Source: Trichocoleus sp. FACHB-46 (GTDB lineage Bacteria; Cyanobacteriota; Cyanobacteriia; FACHB-46). From it: a stretch of 64,000 bases of DNA. Shown here piece by piece: positions 17,265-26,270 of this stretch. Location: the NCBI RefSeq assembly GCF_014695385.1, contig NZ_JACJOD010000007.1, positions 1 through 64,000 on the forward strand, read 5' to 3'. The notes under the pieces were generated by a model that was not told the origin of the DNA, did not search any database, and saw only the letters and a program-made list of their open reading frames with translations. Position 1 is the first letter of the stretch. Every line of letters begins with the position of its first letter. Both the position numbers and the translations under genes were made by a program.

Positions 17265-18872
17265 CTACTTCAGCACACCCAGCAGTTCACTCGGCTTCGG
17301 AGTTTGTAGTTGAGGTGCGCTCAAGACGCGAGAGAACAAGCGAGAGGGAGGTTGCTCTGCGATTAGAGGTAGGGAGTTTCTGGCTTGAGAGGCGATCGCG
17401 ACGGTCTTCACATCGTAGGTTTGGGTCGCCAGCTTAGGATACAAACCAATTCCGATAATGGGCACAATCAGGCAAGCCGTGATGAACACTTCTCTAGGCT
17501 TTGCATCCCAGAATTTGACCTGAGCCATTTCCGGGCTAGCGGTACCGTAGAACACTTCCCGCAGCATTGAGAGCAAGTAGATGGGAGTCACAATCAAGCC
17601 CACTGCCGAAAGCAACACCACTACGACTTTGAAAGGGTCGCTGTAAGCTTCACTGCTAGTAAAGCCGAGGAATACGCTCAATTCACTGACAAAACCGCTC
17701 ATGCCTGGTAGCGCCAGTGAGGCCATCGAACCCATGGTAAACAAAGCAAACACAATCGGCATTTGCTTCGCCATCCCACCCATCTTGTCCATCATCAGGG
17801 TGTGAGTCCGTTCGTAAGCCACCCCAGATAGGAAGAATAGAGCCGCTGCAATTAAACCGTGGGAAATCATTTGCAGCATCGCCCCGCTCAATCCAACCTC
17901 TGTAAAGGAGGCAATCCCAATCAGCACGAAGCCCATGTGGGAGATAGAAGAGTAGGCCATGCGGCGTTTTAAGTTGGTCTGAGCAAACGCTGTCAAGCCC
18001 GCATAAATGATGTTGACTACACCGAGCAGAGCTAACACAGGCGCAAAGTAAACGTGAGCGTTTGGCAGCATTTCCACGTTCATCCGGATTAGGGCATAGC
18101 CGCCCATCTTCAGCATCACACCCGCCAGCAACATGGACACAGGCGCGGGCGCTTCACTGTGAGCATCCGGTAGCCAAGTGTGTAGGGGGAAGATGGGGAG
18201 CTTGACCCCGTAGGCAACTAGAAAGGCTGCGTAGACAATCAACTCGAAAGTTAGAGAGTAGTCCTTAAGGGCCAGCTCTCGCATATCGAAGGTGACGTTG
18301 TCGCCATAGAAGGCCATTGCAAAAGCAGCAACGAGAATAAACAGCGAGCCAACCGCCGTGTAGAGAATGAATTTGGTTGCTGCATAGAGGCGTTTTTGAC
18401 CGCCCCAGACCGAAATCAGCAAATAGATGGGTACCAGCTCTAGTTCCCACATGAGGAAAAACATCAGCAGATCTTGAGCTGCGAATACTCCGATCTGGGC
18501 GCTGTACATGGCCAGCATCAAGAAGTAGAACAGGCGCGGCTTGTGGGTGATAGGCCAAGCTGCCATGATGCCGAGGGTCGTGACCAAAGCCGTTAGAAGC
18601 ACCAGAGGCATCGATAAACCATCAACGCCGACTGACCAGTTAAGACCTATCTGGGAAATCCAGGTATAGCTTTCAACGAGTTGTAGCTCGGGGTTTTGTA
18701 AATCGTAGTGCTGCCAGAAGGTGAAGAGAGTTAGGACTAGATCTACTAAACCCACCCCTAGGGCGTACCAGCGGACAACTTTGTTGTCTTTACCAGGCAA
18801 GAAGGGGATGGGCAGGGATGCCACAAGAGGCAGCAAAATGATGGTGGTGAGCCAAGGAAAATGGGTACTCAT
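17265..18872 (-). CDS. ndhD: NAD(P)H-quinone oxidoreductase subunit 4 (NdhD)
   Basis: A 535-residue integral thylakoid membrane protein with about 14 transmembrane helices, one of the antiporter-like proton-pumping subunits of NDH-1. The conserved helix with [15 protein letters not shown] carries the key Glu143. [25 protein letters not shown] and [17 protein letters not shown] are diagnostic. It looks like the NdhD1/D2 type of the respiratory and cyclic complex rather than the CO2-uptake types D3/D4, but I cannot prove this without alignment. ndhF, its frequent partner, is not adjacent. It ends at a strong terminator. Confidence 0.95.
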   Translation of the reverse strand: MSTHFPWLTTIILLPLVASLPIPFLPGKDNKVVRWYALGVGLVDLVLTLFTFWQHYDLQNPELQLVESYTWISQIGLNWSVGVDGLSMPLVLLTALVTTLGIMAAWPITHKPRLFYFLMLAMYSAQIGVFAAQDLLMFFLMWELELVPIYLLISVWGGQKRLYAATKFILYTAVGSLFILVAAFAMAFYGDNVTFDMRELALKDYSLTFELIVYAAFLVAYGVKLPIFPLHTWLPDAHSEAPAPVSMLLAGVMLKMGGYALIRMNVEMLPNAHVYFAPVLALLGVVNIIYAGLTAFAQTNLKRRMAYSSISHMGFVLIGIASFTEVGLSGAMLQMISHGLIAAALFFLSGVAYERTHTLMMDKMGGMAKQMPIVFALFTMGSMASLALPGMSGFVSELSVFLGFTSSEAYSDPFKVVVVLLSAVGLIVTPIYLLSMLREVFYGTASPEMAQVKFWDAKPREVFITACLIVPIIGIGLYPKLATQTYDVKTVAIASQARNSLPLIAEQPPSRLFSRVLSAPQLQTPKPSELLGVLK

Positions 18873-19638
18873 GTCAAGACCTAATAATTCGGTCGTTTCG
18901 TTACGAAGGGCATTCAGGGTGCTGAATCAATCCGTCTCGATTGGATTAGGAGGTCTACCGATTGAAGGGAGGTCAGACCAGATGGTGCTAGGCGCTCTCG
19001 AAATCGATGATTGAATAATTGGGATAGCAGCTTAACCAGTAGCCCAAGCTAGAGGGAATTTGCTTCTCCCGCCGCTCCTGTATAAGGTTTCCTTGACAGA
19101 CTGAGTCAACACGATCAGGACAAATAAGAATATATACTCAACTGAGGATATATACCTAAATACATACTATTGCATTTTGTTAATAAATGTAAACTGCACT
19201 GTTTAAATTTATGGTGAAGATTGCTCTCGGTAGTTGAGCGCCTTGTGATGTTGTCATGTTGTCAAGGGCTTAGAGAAGTTTTCCCAAATTTATAGTTCTT
19301 GTTACAGCTTCATCTTTCTTTTTGAATTTACGTAAATCAGGAGATTGAGCTTTCGCTGACCCGGTTTAACGCTGGGATTATTTTGAAATCTTTCATTCCA
19401 GGTTTTTGGGGGTGGAAAGACCGCTGAAGCACGGTTTAGGAATCGCTCAGCCTTTATAACCACTCGTAACCAAGAATCGCTCAGCCTTTATAACCACTCG
19501 TAACCAAGAATTGAGCAGGCTCACCTTTTGCAACCTAAAGTTGAGCCTAAGAGTAACTACTCTCAGACTCTGGCCGTGAGATCGGGTCTTCCCCAGCCTT
19601 GTTTACTTTCAAGAACTTGTAGCTTCGAAAAGTTGATT
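18873..19638. promoter_or_regulatory. Long upstream region of ndhD with AT-rich core
   Basis: 766 bp without a credible gene, between ndhD and the TPR gene (both minus strand). About 19125-19215 is strongly AT-rich, with ATATATAC twice (near 19131 and 19150) and a run into TTGTTAATAAATGTAAAC. An AGGT motif precedes the ndhD ATG. The distal part holds the 34-bp tandem duplication listed separately. I cannot place a transcription start. Confidence 0.35.
19441..19508. repeat. Perfect 34-bp tandem duplication
   Basis: Two identical 34-base units, 19441-19474 and 19475-19508, each starting AATCGCTCAGCCTTTATAAC, followed by a few bases of a third start. Downstream of the TPR gene stop, non-coding. 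Only two copies and no spacer, so it is not a CRISPR array. Confidence 0.9.
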
Positions 19639-20790
19639 TTAGTCCTTAAAACTGCGTAAGGCGGATTCGGCTTTTTCCTCGCCTGCTTTGTCGCCTTGAC
19701 GCTTGAATAAGTCGCGGGCTTTTTTGAAGGTGTCTTCGGCTTCGTCTAGGCGATCGCGGCCTCTAAGAGCCACAGCTAGGTTGTAAACGGTTCTGGCATC
19801 ATCGGGGCTAGCTTCCAAGGCTTCGCGATAAGCTACGATCGCCCGCAGGAAATTTTGATCCTCCAAATACAGATCACCAATCGCAGCATGGGCCTCCGTC
19901 AAACTAGGCTTGATCGCAACCGCGCGTTGATAAGCTTGCAAAGATCCAGGGCGATCGCCTTGGTCTTGCAAAATTTTGCCAATCTGTAAGTGAATATCAG
20001 CATTGCGGGGTTCCATTTGGGCGGCTCGTTCGAGAGCGGTAATGCCACCACGGGTATCGCCCTGGTTCAGGAAAGCGACGCCCAAGTTAATTTGGGTGCT
20101 GGCGCGATTGGGGGCTAGTTGAGCCGCCTTCTGTAAAGTCGCGATCGCTTCCCGATAACGCTTTTGCTGGAGTAATAGTGATCCAAGCGCTTCATAGGGT
20201 TTGGCGCTTTTGGGGTTGATGGTAATGACTTTTTGATAAGCGTCGATCGCCCCGTCGTTATTACCTTGGCGAGCTAAGACAATCCCCAATCCTAGGTAGG
20301 CTTCTATATTTTTGCCATCCAACTGAGTCGCTCGTTGATAGGCGGCAGCAGCTCCCGGATTATCTCCAGAGTTGGCCAGACTATAGCCAAGGGCGTACTG
20401 AAAATCGGCATTTTTCTGATCCAACGCTACGGCTTGACGGTAGGCAGCAGCAGCAGCGGGGAAATTGCCTTGTCGAGCTTGCAGGTAACCAATTCCAGAG
20501 AAAATCTTGGCATTCTTACCATCCAAATTGGCAGCTCGCTCATAGAGTGCTAAGGCACCAGGGAAGTTGCCAGAATCAACCAACTTCCGTCCTTCCTTTA
20601 GCAGTCGGCTTAGTTCTTCGCTATTGGACCCGCTGGCTTGAGCAATTAAGCCGCTCGCGATCGCTGATTGATGGCGGTTGGTTGCTGGGGTCTGTTTTGC
20701 CTCAGAGGCTTGAGTTACGGGTGCAGCTAGACCTAAGCCTACTAAGCACAGCGCACTAAGGGCCAAAAGAGATTGTCTATACACAGCCAA
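19639..20790 (-). CDS. Secreted TPR-repeat protein
   Basis: 383 residues. A signal peptide (LLALSALCLVGLGLAAPVTQA, split here as LLALSALCLVGLG and LAAPVTQASEA) is followed by a linker. From about 55 to 375 come eight or nine TPR units of 34 residues, such as PGALALYERAANLDGKNA, AAAAYRQAVALDQKNADF and GAIDAYQKVITINPKSA. TPR solenoids bind other proteins, so it is probably a periplasmic or lumenal scaffold. The repeats are very regular, with strong similarity between neighbours. The partner is not evident from context. Confidence 0.9.
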   Translation of the reverse strand: MAVYRQSLLALSALCLVGLGLAAPVTQASEAKQTPATNRHQSAIASGLIAQASGSNSEELSRLLKEGRKLVDSGNFPGALALYERAANLDGKNAKIFSGIGYLQARQGNFPAAAAAYRQAVALDQKNADFQYALGYSLANSGDNPGAAAAYQRATQLDGKNIEAYLGLGIVLARQGNNDGAIDAYQKVITINPKSAKPYEALGSLLLQQKRYREAIATLQKAAQLAPNRASTQINLGVAFLNQGDTRGGITALERAAQMEPRNADIHLQIGKILQDQGDRPGSLQAYQRAVAIKPSLTEAHAAIGDLYLEDQNFLRAIVAYREALEASPDDARTVYNLAVALRGRDRLDEAEDTFKKARDLFKRQGDKAGEEKAESALRSFKD

Positions 20791-21114
20791 TTTTCCTAGA
20801 CGACGTTTGCAATGATTAACGGCTACAGTGACCCTGAGAAAGGATCAGGAAGGAGACTGCTGCCACCAACAACAAGTTCCATTTGCAGTGAAGTTCGATC
20901 GCTGCCGTTCGTTGAAACCAAGCTGATAACATCTGGGCTCTAAACTCTGGGCTCTAAACTTGAGATACGTTGAGAGCCCTATCAATTGAGAAGCCCAGTT
21001 GAGAAACGGCCCAGTTGGGCAGCTCCCAACCCCTGGCTGAGGCTGTCAGGTGTAGCTTTACTAGATTGAGGTGAGGCAGTTAACTGTTTAAGTATTGTTG
21101 CGTGAGGACAACCG
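20791..21114. promoter_or_regulatory. Divergent spacer with short direct repeats
   Basis: 324 bp between the divergent TPR and YbjQ genes. It holds a perfect 14-bp tandem duplication (TCTGGGCTCTAAAC, 20932-20945 and 20946-20959) and a direct repeat of GAGAA..CCCAGTT (about 20987-21016). The last copy contains the palindrome GCCCA-GT-TGGGC (21009-21020). No promoter could be fixed. Confidence 0.4.
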
Positions 21115-21441
21115 ATGATTTTATCAACAACTGATGTCATTCAAGGAGCCACTGTCGAAGCTTATTTAGGCATCGTGACGGCTGAGGTAGTCTACGGCAG
21201 TAATGCGTTGCGAGATTTTTTTGCGGGAATTCGAGACATTATTGGCGGGCGGACAGCCAGCTACGAGCGCGTTTTTGAGCAAGGGCAACGAGATGCACTC
21301 GCAGAGCTAGAGAAGCGAGCAGAGCGTTTAGGAGCGAATGCGGTCATTGGCATTGAGATCGATACTGGAACGATCAGCCTGGATCAGTCTGGAGTGTTAT
21401 TGCTCATTACTGCGACTGGAACTGCAATTCGACTGCGCTAA
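21115..21441 (+). CDS. YbjQ/UPF0145 family protein
   Basis: 108 residues, the length usual for the YbjQ (DUF74, UPF0145) family of small homo-oligomeric proteins sometimes annotated as heavy-metal-binding. Diagnostic segments are YLGIVTAEVVYGSN, FFAGIRDIIGGRTASYE and LGANAVIGIEID. The function is unknown in all bacteria I know of. The ATG at 21115 follows a GTGAGGACAACC sequence. The gene stands alone. Confidence 0.92.
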   Translation: MILSTTDVIQGATVEAYLGIVTAEVVYGSNALRDFFAGIRDIIGGRTASYERVFEQGQRDALAELEKRAERLGANAVIGIEIDTGTISLDQSGVLLLITATGTAIRLR

Positions 21442-22054
21442 GACTAAAGCCAACCTACTTCTAAAGGGTTATATGCCACTCAGTAAACCATGCTTTTTAT
21501 GGCAAAGCCGCCCATTTTCTATGCCCAAAGGAGTAGGTATTTTACAAGTAGCTGAGTTGCCGAGCCTTTACTAACTTAATCAAGTAGAAGCGTAGGTTTT
21601 AATATCTGTGAAGAGCGACTCAGACATAATAGTTATTCATGTAAGCAGGAATACCTTCTAGACTGAATTGGTTAAGAGTGTTACAAAGTTCCAGACTTTA
21701 ACAAGTCAAGCAATATTATGTAAATTCAGTCAATGTATTTTTAACGGCGATCGCCTGAAACCCTTTCATGAGAGGAGCAGATTCAAGTTGGCTTAGTTTT
21801 CATGATAAGAACTGAGTTAGAACTTCTCAAGTGTTTGGGATGAGCAACTTGACAAAAACTTAACTAATTCATGCCTCTTAGTTTAGAAAAAAACAAATTT
21901 TAATTTCTGTGTCTGAGAGTATGAAAGAAGCTAAATCTTATTCCCGCCGGTAGATGTAGTCACTGTAGAGTCAGCTTAAAGTAGAGCTCAAATGTAGAAA
22001 TTGCTAAAGCAAATTCTTTAAGAACCTATACAGTGGGAGGGGGTAGATTAGGCT
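21442..22054. other. 613-bp AT-rich spacer, no gene recognised
   Basis: I find no tRNA, no repeat and no convincing frame here. The 78-residue frame at 21338-21574 overlaps the end of the YbjQ gene in another frame and is not called. The last 30 bases contain GGGAGGGGG, the ribosome binding site of the next gene, whose promoter should be in this spacer. Confidence 0.5.
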
Positions 22055-22708
22055 ATGGCATATACAAATCGGCCAGCAGATAATGTAGTTGAAAGAACAG
22101 CTTACGGTCCAGTTACTGAATATCATGATCGGGTCCGTTGGGGTCCCATTTTGGCAGGTTTGCTCACAGCTTTGGCAACCCAATTAGTATTAAGCGCTTT
22201 GGGTGCTGCGATCGGACTATCTAGCATTGCGGGGTCCGGTGCTCCCCGATCCGATGCTGGAGATGTTGGTACTGCTGTTGGCATCTGGAGCATTATTAGT
22301 TTATTTATTTCTCTGTTTATTGGTGGTTGGATTACGAGCCGTACTTGTGGTCCGATGAACCGCAGTACTGCCCTGCTAAATGGCGCTATCCTATGGGCAA
22401 CTACCTTGGCTATTAGTTCTTGGTTGTTGGCAAGTGGTGTATCTGGTACTTTTGGTTTGTTAGTGAATAGTGCTGCCGATGCTGCCTCTGCTGCAGCCCA
22501 ACCAGGTGGTATCGATATTCCCAGCCCAGGTGCTATCCCTAGCCCTCCTAATATCTCAGCTCAAGGCACCCGTGATTTGGCTGGCAATGCCGCGAAAGCA
22601 GGTTGGTCCTTCACCTTTGGTTCTCTACTCGGCTTAGTAGCTTCTATGGTTGGCGCTTCTGTGGGAGCCCGCAGCCCCCGCACCAATGGCAATCATCAGC
22701 ACAGCTAA
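22055..22708 (+). CDS. Multi-pass membrane protein of unknown function
   Basis: 217 residues with four predicted transmembrane helices: WGPILAGLLTALATQLVLS (about 30-55), GIWSIISLFISLFIGGWI (76-95), ALLNGAILWATTLAIS (105-125) and FTFGSLLGLVASMVGASVG (188-207). A Pro/Ser-rich loop (about 145-180) separates the last two. The small-residue-rich helices and the RVRWGPILAG start recall a conserved family of bacterial general-stress membrane proteins, but I cannot name it. A strong GGGAGGGGG ribosome binding site and a downstream terminator make it a single-gene unit. Confidence 0.85.
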   Translation: MAYTNRPADNVVERTAYGPVTEYHDRVRWGPILAGLLTALATQLVLSALGAAIGLSSIAGSGAPRSDAGDVGTAVGIWSIISLFISLFIGGWITSRTCGPMNRSTALLNGAILWATTLAISSWLLASGVSGTFGLLVNSAADAASAAAQPGGIDIPSPGAIPSPPNISAQGTRDLAGNAAKAGWSFTFGSLLGLVASMVGASVGARSPRTNGNHQHS

Positions 22709-22783
22709 AGATAGCTAAAGATTGAGAGCTAGAAATAGCAGAAATTCTCTTACATCCTGACGCAAAGTTAAATCCATACCCTG

Positions 22784-22820
22784 TAGCACGTTCTCAAGCT
22801 TGAGGAGGTGCTATTTTTTT
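22784..22820 (+). terminator. Rho-independent terminator
   Basis: TAGCAC (22784-22789) pairs with GTGCTA (22808-22813), with the inner palindrome CTCAAGCTTGAG extending the stem, followed by seven T. It ends the membrane protein gene. Confidence 0.85.
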
Positions 22821-22893
22821 GCGATCGCCTCTCCCCTAACAATGGGAAAATGACATACGGTAGAATCGTCAAGCCTTAGTATTGAGTTTTAGA

Positions 22894-23577
22894 ATGTCTC
22901 CCTGGTGGAAGTTGCCCATTGTGTCTATGACTAGTGCTAGTAAATATTTGACGACTGGTGAACTGTCCTCACAGGTAGGAGCACCCAAGCAGCGTCGGTC
23001 ATGGCGACAACAGACTTTCGCTGTGCTGCTGGTGTTAATGGTCGCGATCGCTGGTTTCTGGTCGGTCGGAGCTTCTCCTGCACTCGCAGGCATAGACGAC
23101 GATCGCTTTGATGGCAATATTTTTGCGCTCTACGCGGGTAATGGCGCGTTGGTCCCGCCTAGAACCACCTTGGCAGATTCAATCCAACGTCATAAACCTG
23201 CGCTGCTGGTGTTTTTTGTCGATGACAGCAAGGATTGCAAGCAGTTTTCCCCGGTTGTCTCTCAGCTCCAAGGCTTTTATGGCAAGGTTGTAGACTTCAT
23301 TCCCATCAACGTGGATGCCATTCCAATCAAATCTAGCTACAGCCCAACTGAACCCGGTTACTACTATGCTGGCGTCGTGCCCCAAACTGTAGTGATCAAC
23401 CAAGAGGGTAAAGTGGCGTTGAATGCCAAGGGTAAAGTCCCCTTTGAAGCGGTGGATGATACCTTCCGAGAGGTATTTAACCTCTTGCCCCGTTCTGAAT
23501 CTGTACCTCTAAGACGGCGCATGTTTAATGAGTTCAGCTCTGAGCTAACTGAACAAGCGGCTCCGAAGTCTAAGTAA
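22894..23577 (+). CDS. Membrane-anchored thioredoxin-fold protein lacking CxxC
   Basis: 227 residues. Residues 41-64 form a transmembrane or uncleaved signal segment (FAVLLVLMVAIAGFWSV). The thioredoxin fold follows at about 88-205, with LLVFFVDDSKDCKQF in place of the usual WCxxC motif, then VDFIPINVDAIP and the cis-Pro turn VVPQTVVINQEG. Only one Cys (Cys115) is at the active site, so disulfide exchange of the normal type is not expected. Cyanobacteria and plastids have similar thylakoid thioredoxin-like proteins. The start may be at 22894 or at Met12 (22927). A terminator follows. Confidence 0.82.
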   Translation: MSPWWKLPIVSMTSASKYLTTGELSSQVGAPKQRRSWRQQTFAVLLVLMVAIAGFWSVGASPALAGIDDDRFDGNIFALYAGNGALVPPRTTLADSIQRHKPALLVFFVDDSKDCKQFSPVVSQLQGFYGKVVDFIPINVDAIPIKSSYSPTEPGYYYAGVVPQTVVINQEGKVALNAKGKVPFEAVDDTFREVFNLLPRSESVPLRRRMFNEFSSELTEQAAPKSK

Positions 23578-23618
23578 GCAACGGATCACAAGTTCTTAAT
23601 ATCTCGATAACAGTGAGG

Positions 23619-23652
23619 GTAGGGGTACAGACTATTGTGCCCCTACTTTTTT
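23619..23652 (+). terminator. Rho-independent terminator of the thioredoxin-like gene
   Basis: GTAGGGG (23619-23625) and CCCCTAC (23640-23646) form a perfect 7-bp stem followed by six T. It lies between convergent genes. Confidence 0.88.
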
Positions 23653-23680
23653 GGGTGGATGTACTAAGAGTTAAATGAGA

Positions 23681-24736
23681 CTAAACCTGGCACAAGACGA
23701 GACCAAACCACTGCTTAGCATCCGTCCAAGCTTGAATGGGGTTTAAGCCTTTAGCTTGGAGGTCTTGCTGCATGGATGCCAGATTGAACTTGCGCGAGAT
23801 TTCGGTGTGAATTGTTTCGCCCGCAGCAAACTCAAGCGCCAAGTTGAGCGATCGCAGATGAACCGTTTGCGATCGTAAGCTCTTTAAGTAAATCTCAATC
23901 TGATGCAGCGACTCATTGTAGAAAGCGACATGCTGGAATTGAGACACGTCAAAGTCGCCTTGGAAACGCCAATTCAAATGGTGCAGCATGTTGAGATTAA
24001 ATTCTGCTGTCACCCCTCGGCTGTCATCATAGGCAGCTTCCAGAATATCGGGTGATTTTTGCAAGTCAAACCCCAGCAGGAAATATTCACCCGGTTTCAA
24101 GGCTGCTTTTACCTGAGCAAAGAAAACCTCACATGCAACAGGAGTGAGATTCCCCAGAGAACTGCCGAGGAAACAAATCATCCGGGTAGGGAGTTGCGCT
24201 GGCTCTAGTTTGGCAAGGGCTAACTCATAGGTGCTAACTAAGCCATGGACTTGCAAGGTTGGGTAATCCACGAGCAAATCCCGCGCACTACTTTCCAGGA
24301 TGCCAGCACTGACATCAATCGGCATGTAGTGCAGAGGCTGCTCTAGGGAAGCATAAGCATCTAGCAAAATCCGAGTTTTGACAGCACTACCACTGCCAAG
24401 TTCGACCAGCTCACAAGGACCCGTAATTTGGGCGATCGCGGCTGCATACTGTTGCAGAATGGCTGTCTCGGTCCGAGTTAAGTAGTACTCTGGCAACCCA
24501 CAGATTTGCTCAAATAGCTGAGAGCCGCGATCGTCGTAGAAATAATGCGGGGGCAATGACTTGGGCGCTTGGCCTAAACCATCAACCACATCCTTACCCG
24601 CTGTAAGCTCCGTGGCTAAAGGATTACTAGGGCTAATCAGATGTTCAATCTGCAAGCGCTTTTCCAGGGGCTGAACAACGCCTTGGTCCGGGGGGTGAGA
24701 CACAAGATTGCTGCCCACTGCTTTAAAAATCGACAT
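23681..24736 (-). CDS. egtD: L-histidine N-alpha-methyltransferase (ergothioneine synthesis)
   Basis: EgtD trimethylates histidine with three SAM molecules to give hercynine, the first step to ergothioneine. The 351 residues show the family signatures PPHYFYDDRGSQLFEQI with LPEYYLTRTE, the SAM loop VELGSGSAVKTRILLDA, PIDVSAGIL and CFLGSSLGNLTP. The C-terminal half has FNLNMLHHLNWRF and GETIHTEISRKF. The length is about 30 residues above the usual 320 because of an N-terminal extension. The ATG at 24736 has a GGAGG site. It is third in the egtC-egtB-egtD operon, after a 217-bp gap. Confidence 0.94.
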   Translation of the reverse strand: MSIFKAVGSNLVSHPPDQGVVQPLEKRLQIEHLISPSNPLATELTAGKDVVDGLGQAPKSLPPHYFYDDRGSQLFEQICGLPEYYLTRTETAILQQYAAAIAQITGPCELVELGSGSAVKTRILLDAYASLEQPLHYMPIDVSAGILESSARDLLVDYPTLQVHGLVSTYELALAKLEPAQLPTRMICFLGSSLGNLTPVACEVFFAQVKAALKPGEYFLLGFDLQKSPDILEAAYDDSRGVTAEFNLNMLHHLNWRFQGDFDVSQFQHVAFYNESLHQIEIYLKSLRSQTVHLRSLNLALEFAAGETIHTEISRKFNLASMQQDLQAKGLNPIQAWTDAKQWFGLVLCQV

Positions 24737-24857
24737 CCTACCTCCGTAAGTGTGATGGAAGCGAGATTGTTACTACTCGCAGCAAGTTAGCGCATCCATG
24801 TAAAACCGTTAGATTGACGCTGCGAAGCTTCTTAAATAGAGAACCACACAGCGAATC

Positions 24858-24894
24858 TTAGCCAAATCGAACTCAGGTGAGATTTTTTGGCTAA
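24858..24894. promoter_or_regulatory. Stem-loop between egtB and egtD
   Basis: TTAGCCAAA (24858-24866) and TTTGGCTAA (24886-24894) are perfect complements around a 19-base loop. It lies in the 217-bp gap of an otherwise tight operon. It may be an attenuator or RNA processing site; no proper T-run follows on the minus strand. Confidence 0.4.
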
Positions 24895-24953
24895 TCGCTT
24901 GTATTTTCTCATTAAGGTTGCTGAGCAAAACTCAAGAAATCCTTAGCATCTGG

Positions 24954-26270
24954 CTAAGCGGCAGGAGGCTCCGCATCCCGCACACAGCGAAAGCCAGCCA
25001 AAATTTGCCGAGTTCCAGGCTCATACCAGTTACGAAAAGCACAGCGCAACCCCCAAGGTCGTGTCACCCAACTGCCACCCCGCAACACGCGATGCTGCCC
25101 ATCAAAATACACTTGTGAGTAGCCACGATAGGGATAGAACTCAAACCCGTCGTAGCCATCAAACCAGGAAGCTGTCCACTCCCAAACGTTGCCTAGCATG
25201 TCGTAGCAACCGTAGAAGCTTTGCCCCTTTGGATAAGCATCAACCAGTGTCGTTTGCCCCTCCAAATGGTCGTGGTTGCAGCGTCCAATCCCAGATTCAG
25301 CGCTAGGAAAGACTTCGCCCCAAGGGTAGGTTTGGCGTTGCTGTTTCTGTGGATGCCAACTTGCAGCTTTTTCCCACTCGGCTTCTGTAGGTAGGCGCTT
25401 CTGCACAAAGCGAGCATAGGCTTCGGCTTCATAGCAACTAACGCCACAGACAGGATGAGCTGCCCAGGCTGGATCATTTGGCCAATAGAGCGGTTGAGTA
25501 ATACCATTTGCTTGTCGCCATTGCCAACCCGATTCTGACCACCAATGGGGGTTTTGGTAGCCCCCAGCCGCGATAAATTTGCGGTACTGGCCATTGGTAA
25601 CAGGGTAGCGATCGATCCAGTAGGTAGCGAGATCAACCGAATGTACCGGGCGCTCGTTGTCGATCGCGTCTAGAGAATCATTGCCTTGCTGAAATGCCCC
25701 GGCGGGAATGCAGACCATTTCCTCAAAATCGCTAGAGTCGGAGTGCTGCTGGGGTTGGTCTAGCCTACTTGAAGGCTTTAACTCAGCCGTCCACCGCTGC
25801 AATTGCAGCAAAAAACTAATGGTTTCGCAATGCTGACTTTCGTGCTGCAATAGCCAGTGCCAGAGGCGTTCTTGCGAGTCAAGTGGTGCAACTTTCAGAT
25901 ATTGCAGCACCTGGGTTGTCACGGTATCGAGATACGTGTAAGTATCAGCCAGGTTAGGCAAGTTGCAGCGCTCTGCTTTAGGCAAGCCATCGGCGGCAAA
26001 CAAGCGGCGGTATTGGGGCAGCAGAGGAGCTTGACCCGCACAGTGTTCAAGAATCCATAGCCCCTCGGTAAAAGCAATATGGCCTAAGTGCCAACCGATG
26101 GGACTAAATTCAGGATGAATTTGTTGGCAAAATGTGGTGGAGTCAACTGCTTGAAACAGGGCCAGAGTACCTGCGCGGCAGTCTTGCAACGCTTGCTGAA
26201 TCTGCTGCCGACGCAACTCTAGATCGCGGAGCTGTGGGTCAGATGGGGCGAATCTGGATGTCGAGGTCAT
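24954..26270 (-). CDS. egtB: Hercynine sulfoxide synthase EgtB
   Basis: EgtB is a non-heme iron enzyme that joins hercynine to a thiol with O2. The 438 residues have an N-terminal DinB-like domain and a C-terminal FGE-sulfatase domain. Iron ligands are visible: His64 in WHLGHIAFTEGLW, and His143 and His147 in LQHESQHCET. The C-terminal domain shows IPAGAFQQG, YPVTNGQYRKFI, LPTEAEWEKAA, GNVWEWTASWFDGY and LRGGSWVTRPWGLRCAFRN. The adjacent egtC suggests gamma-glutamylcysteine as thiol donor. Its start lies 32 bp inside the end of egtC, so translation is probably coupled. Confidence 0.94.
   Translation of the reverse strand: MTSTSRFAPSDPQLRDLELRRQQIQQALQDCRAGTLALFQAVDSTTFCQQIHPEFSPIGWHLGHIAFTEGLWILEHCAGQAPLLPQYRRLFAADGLPKAERCNLPNLADTYTYLDTVTTQVLQYLKVAPLDSQERLWHWLLQHESQHCETISFLLQLQRWTAELKPSSRLDQPQQHSDSSDFEEMVCIPAGAFQQGNDSLDAIDNERPVHSVDLATYWIDRYPVTNGQYRKFIAAGGYQNPHWWSESGWQWRQANGITQPLYWPNDPAWAAHPVCGVSCYEAEAYARFVQKRLPTEAEWEKAASWHPQKQQRQTYPWGEVFPSAESGIGRCNHDHLEGQTTLVDAYPKGQSFYGCYDMLGNVWEWTASWFDGYDGFEFYPYRGYSQVYFDGQHRVLRGGSWVTRPWGLRCAFRNWYEPGTRQILAGFRCVRDAEPPAA

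Noticed and set aside
19441-19508. Two direct repeats of CRISPR-like length
   Set aside because: No spacer between the units, only two copies, no cas genes.
21338-21574. 78-residue plus-strand frame
   Set aside because: It starts inside the YbjQ gene in another frame; no recognisable protein features.
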